A DNA stretch of 5,884 nucleotides from the NCBI GenBank assembly GCA_902797015.1, contig CADBRG010000325.1, positions 1 to 5,884 on the forward strand, given 5' to 3'. This document shows positions 5,756-5,884 of this stretch, one piece after another. Under the pieces are notes generated by a model. It did no database searches and had not been told where the DNA came from. It was given only the letters and a program-made list of their open reading frames with translations. The position numbers and the translations under genes are program-made. The stretch is from an uncultured Lachnospiraceae bacterium (GTDB lineage: Bacteria > Bacillota > Clostridia > Lachnospirales > Lachnospiraceae). How positions within the stretch are numbered: the first letter of the stretch is position 1; each line of letters starts with the position of its first letter.

Positions 5756-5884
5756 GATACGTTTTTATACATATTTGAATGATGAGCCAGGCTCAAACAG
5801 AATCTCAAAGAAAGCTCGTTTCCCGACGGTGAACTAACTCCTAACTACGACTAAGACACTCCAGAATGCTGTCGTGCCTAAGTC
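5756..5884. other. Unassigned tail downstream of the flavodiiron gene
   Basis: No gene of supportable length is visible and no hairpin followed by a T-run appears after the flavodiiron stop codon. The stretch has a 13-bp perfect palindrome (TGAGCC-A-GGCTCA, 5783-5795). At the very end there is an imperfect hairpin pairing 5849-5859 with 5874-5884 (nine of eleven pairs). On the - strand two frames are open from the window edge, to stop codons at 5841-5843 and 5834-5836, so the end of a convergent gene is possible, but 14-17 codons are too few to claim. Confidence 0.4.

Noticed and set aside
5783..5798. On the - strand, 16 bases that match the start of bacterial 16S rRNA at 15 positions (GTTTGAGCCTGGCTCA)
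   Set aside because: The bases on both sides do not continue as 16S rRNA, so this is a chance match helped by the palindrome.
5841..5884. Possible C-terminal end of a - strand gene running into the window
   Set aside because: Only 13 codons plus a stop are available, two frames are equally open, and the peptide is not recognisable.

Overview
The window looks like chromosomal DNA from an anaerobic, low-to-moderate GC Firmicute, most likely a Clostridia/Lachnospiraceae-type gut anaerobe. The reasons are a flavodiiron protein (a typical anaerobe oxygen or nitric-oxide scavenger), strong AAAGGAG-type ribosome binding sites, canonical sigma-A-like promoters, and compact housekeeping and accessory genes. 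No CRISPR array, phage gene, tRNA, rRNA or complete insertion sequence is visible. The taxonomic placement is inference from gene content and style, not from a marker gene.

Left end (1-415, + strand): the C-terminal half of dapA (4-hydroxy-tetrahydrodipicolinate synthase, lysine/diaminopimelate pathway), cut by the window edge. It ends in a near-perfect hairpin terminator (435-470) that also serves the convergent gene on its right. That gene (518-1357, - strand) encodes a 279-residue protein that appears to contain two EthD-like dimeric alpha/beta-barrel units. It has its own well-formed promoter, plus a 7-bp inverted repeat in the predicted 5' leader.

Middle (1461-4471, - strand): a probable three-gene transcription unit. 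It reads from a strong promoter (TTGCCA-17-TATAAT, 4443-4471) through a membrane-anchored alpha/beta hydrolase (3675-4409), a DUF4241-type protein of unknown function (2432-3601) and a LysR-family regulator (1512-2396). It stops at a terminator with a six-U tail (1461-1500). The EthD-like gene lies directly downstream of the LysR gene on the same strand, so it is the natural first candidate target of that regulator.

Right end (4592-5755, + strand): a complete flavodiiron protein with all seven di-iron-centre residues and a C-terminal flavodoxin domain. It is transcribed divergently from the hydrolase operon across a 182-bp intergenic region holding candidate promoters for both directions. The last 129 bases (5756-5884) hold no recognisable gene. 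They contain a short perfect palindrome and an imperfect hairpin at the window edge that I cannot assign.

I do not see a clearly new multi-gene system. The least explained parts are the DUF4241/anchored-hydrolase/LysR unit, the tandem EthD-like protein with its dyad-bearing leader, and the 3' tail.
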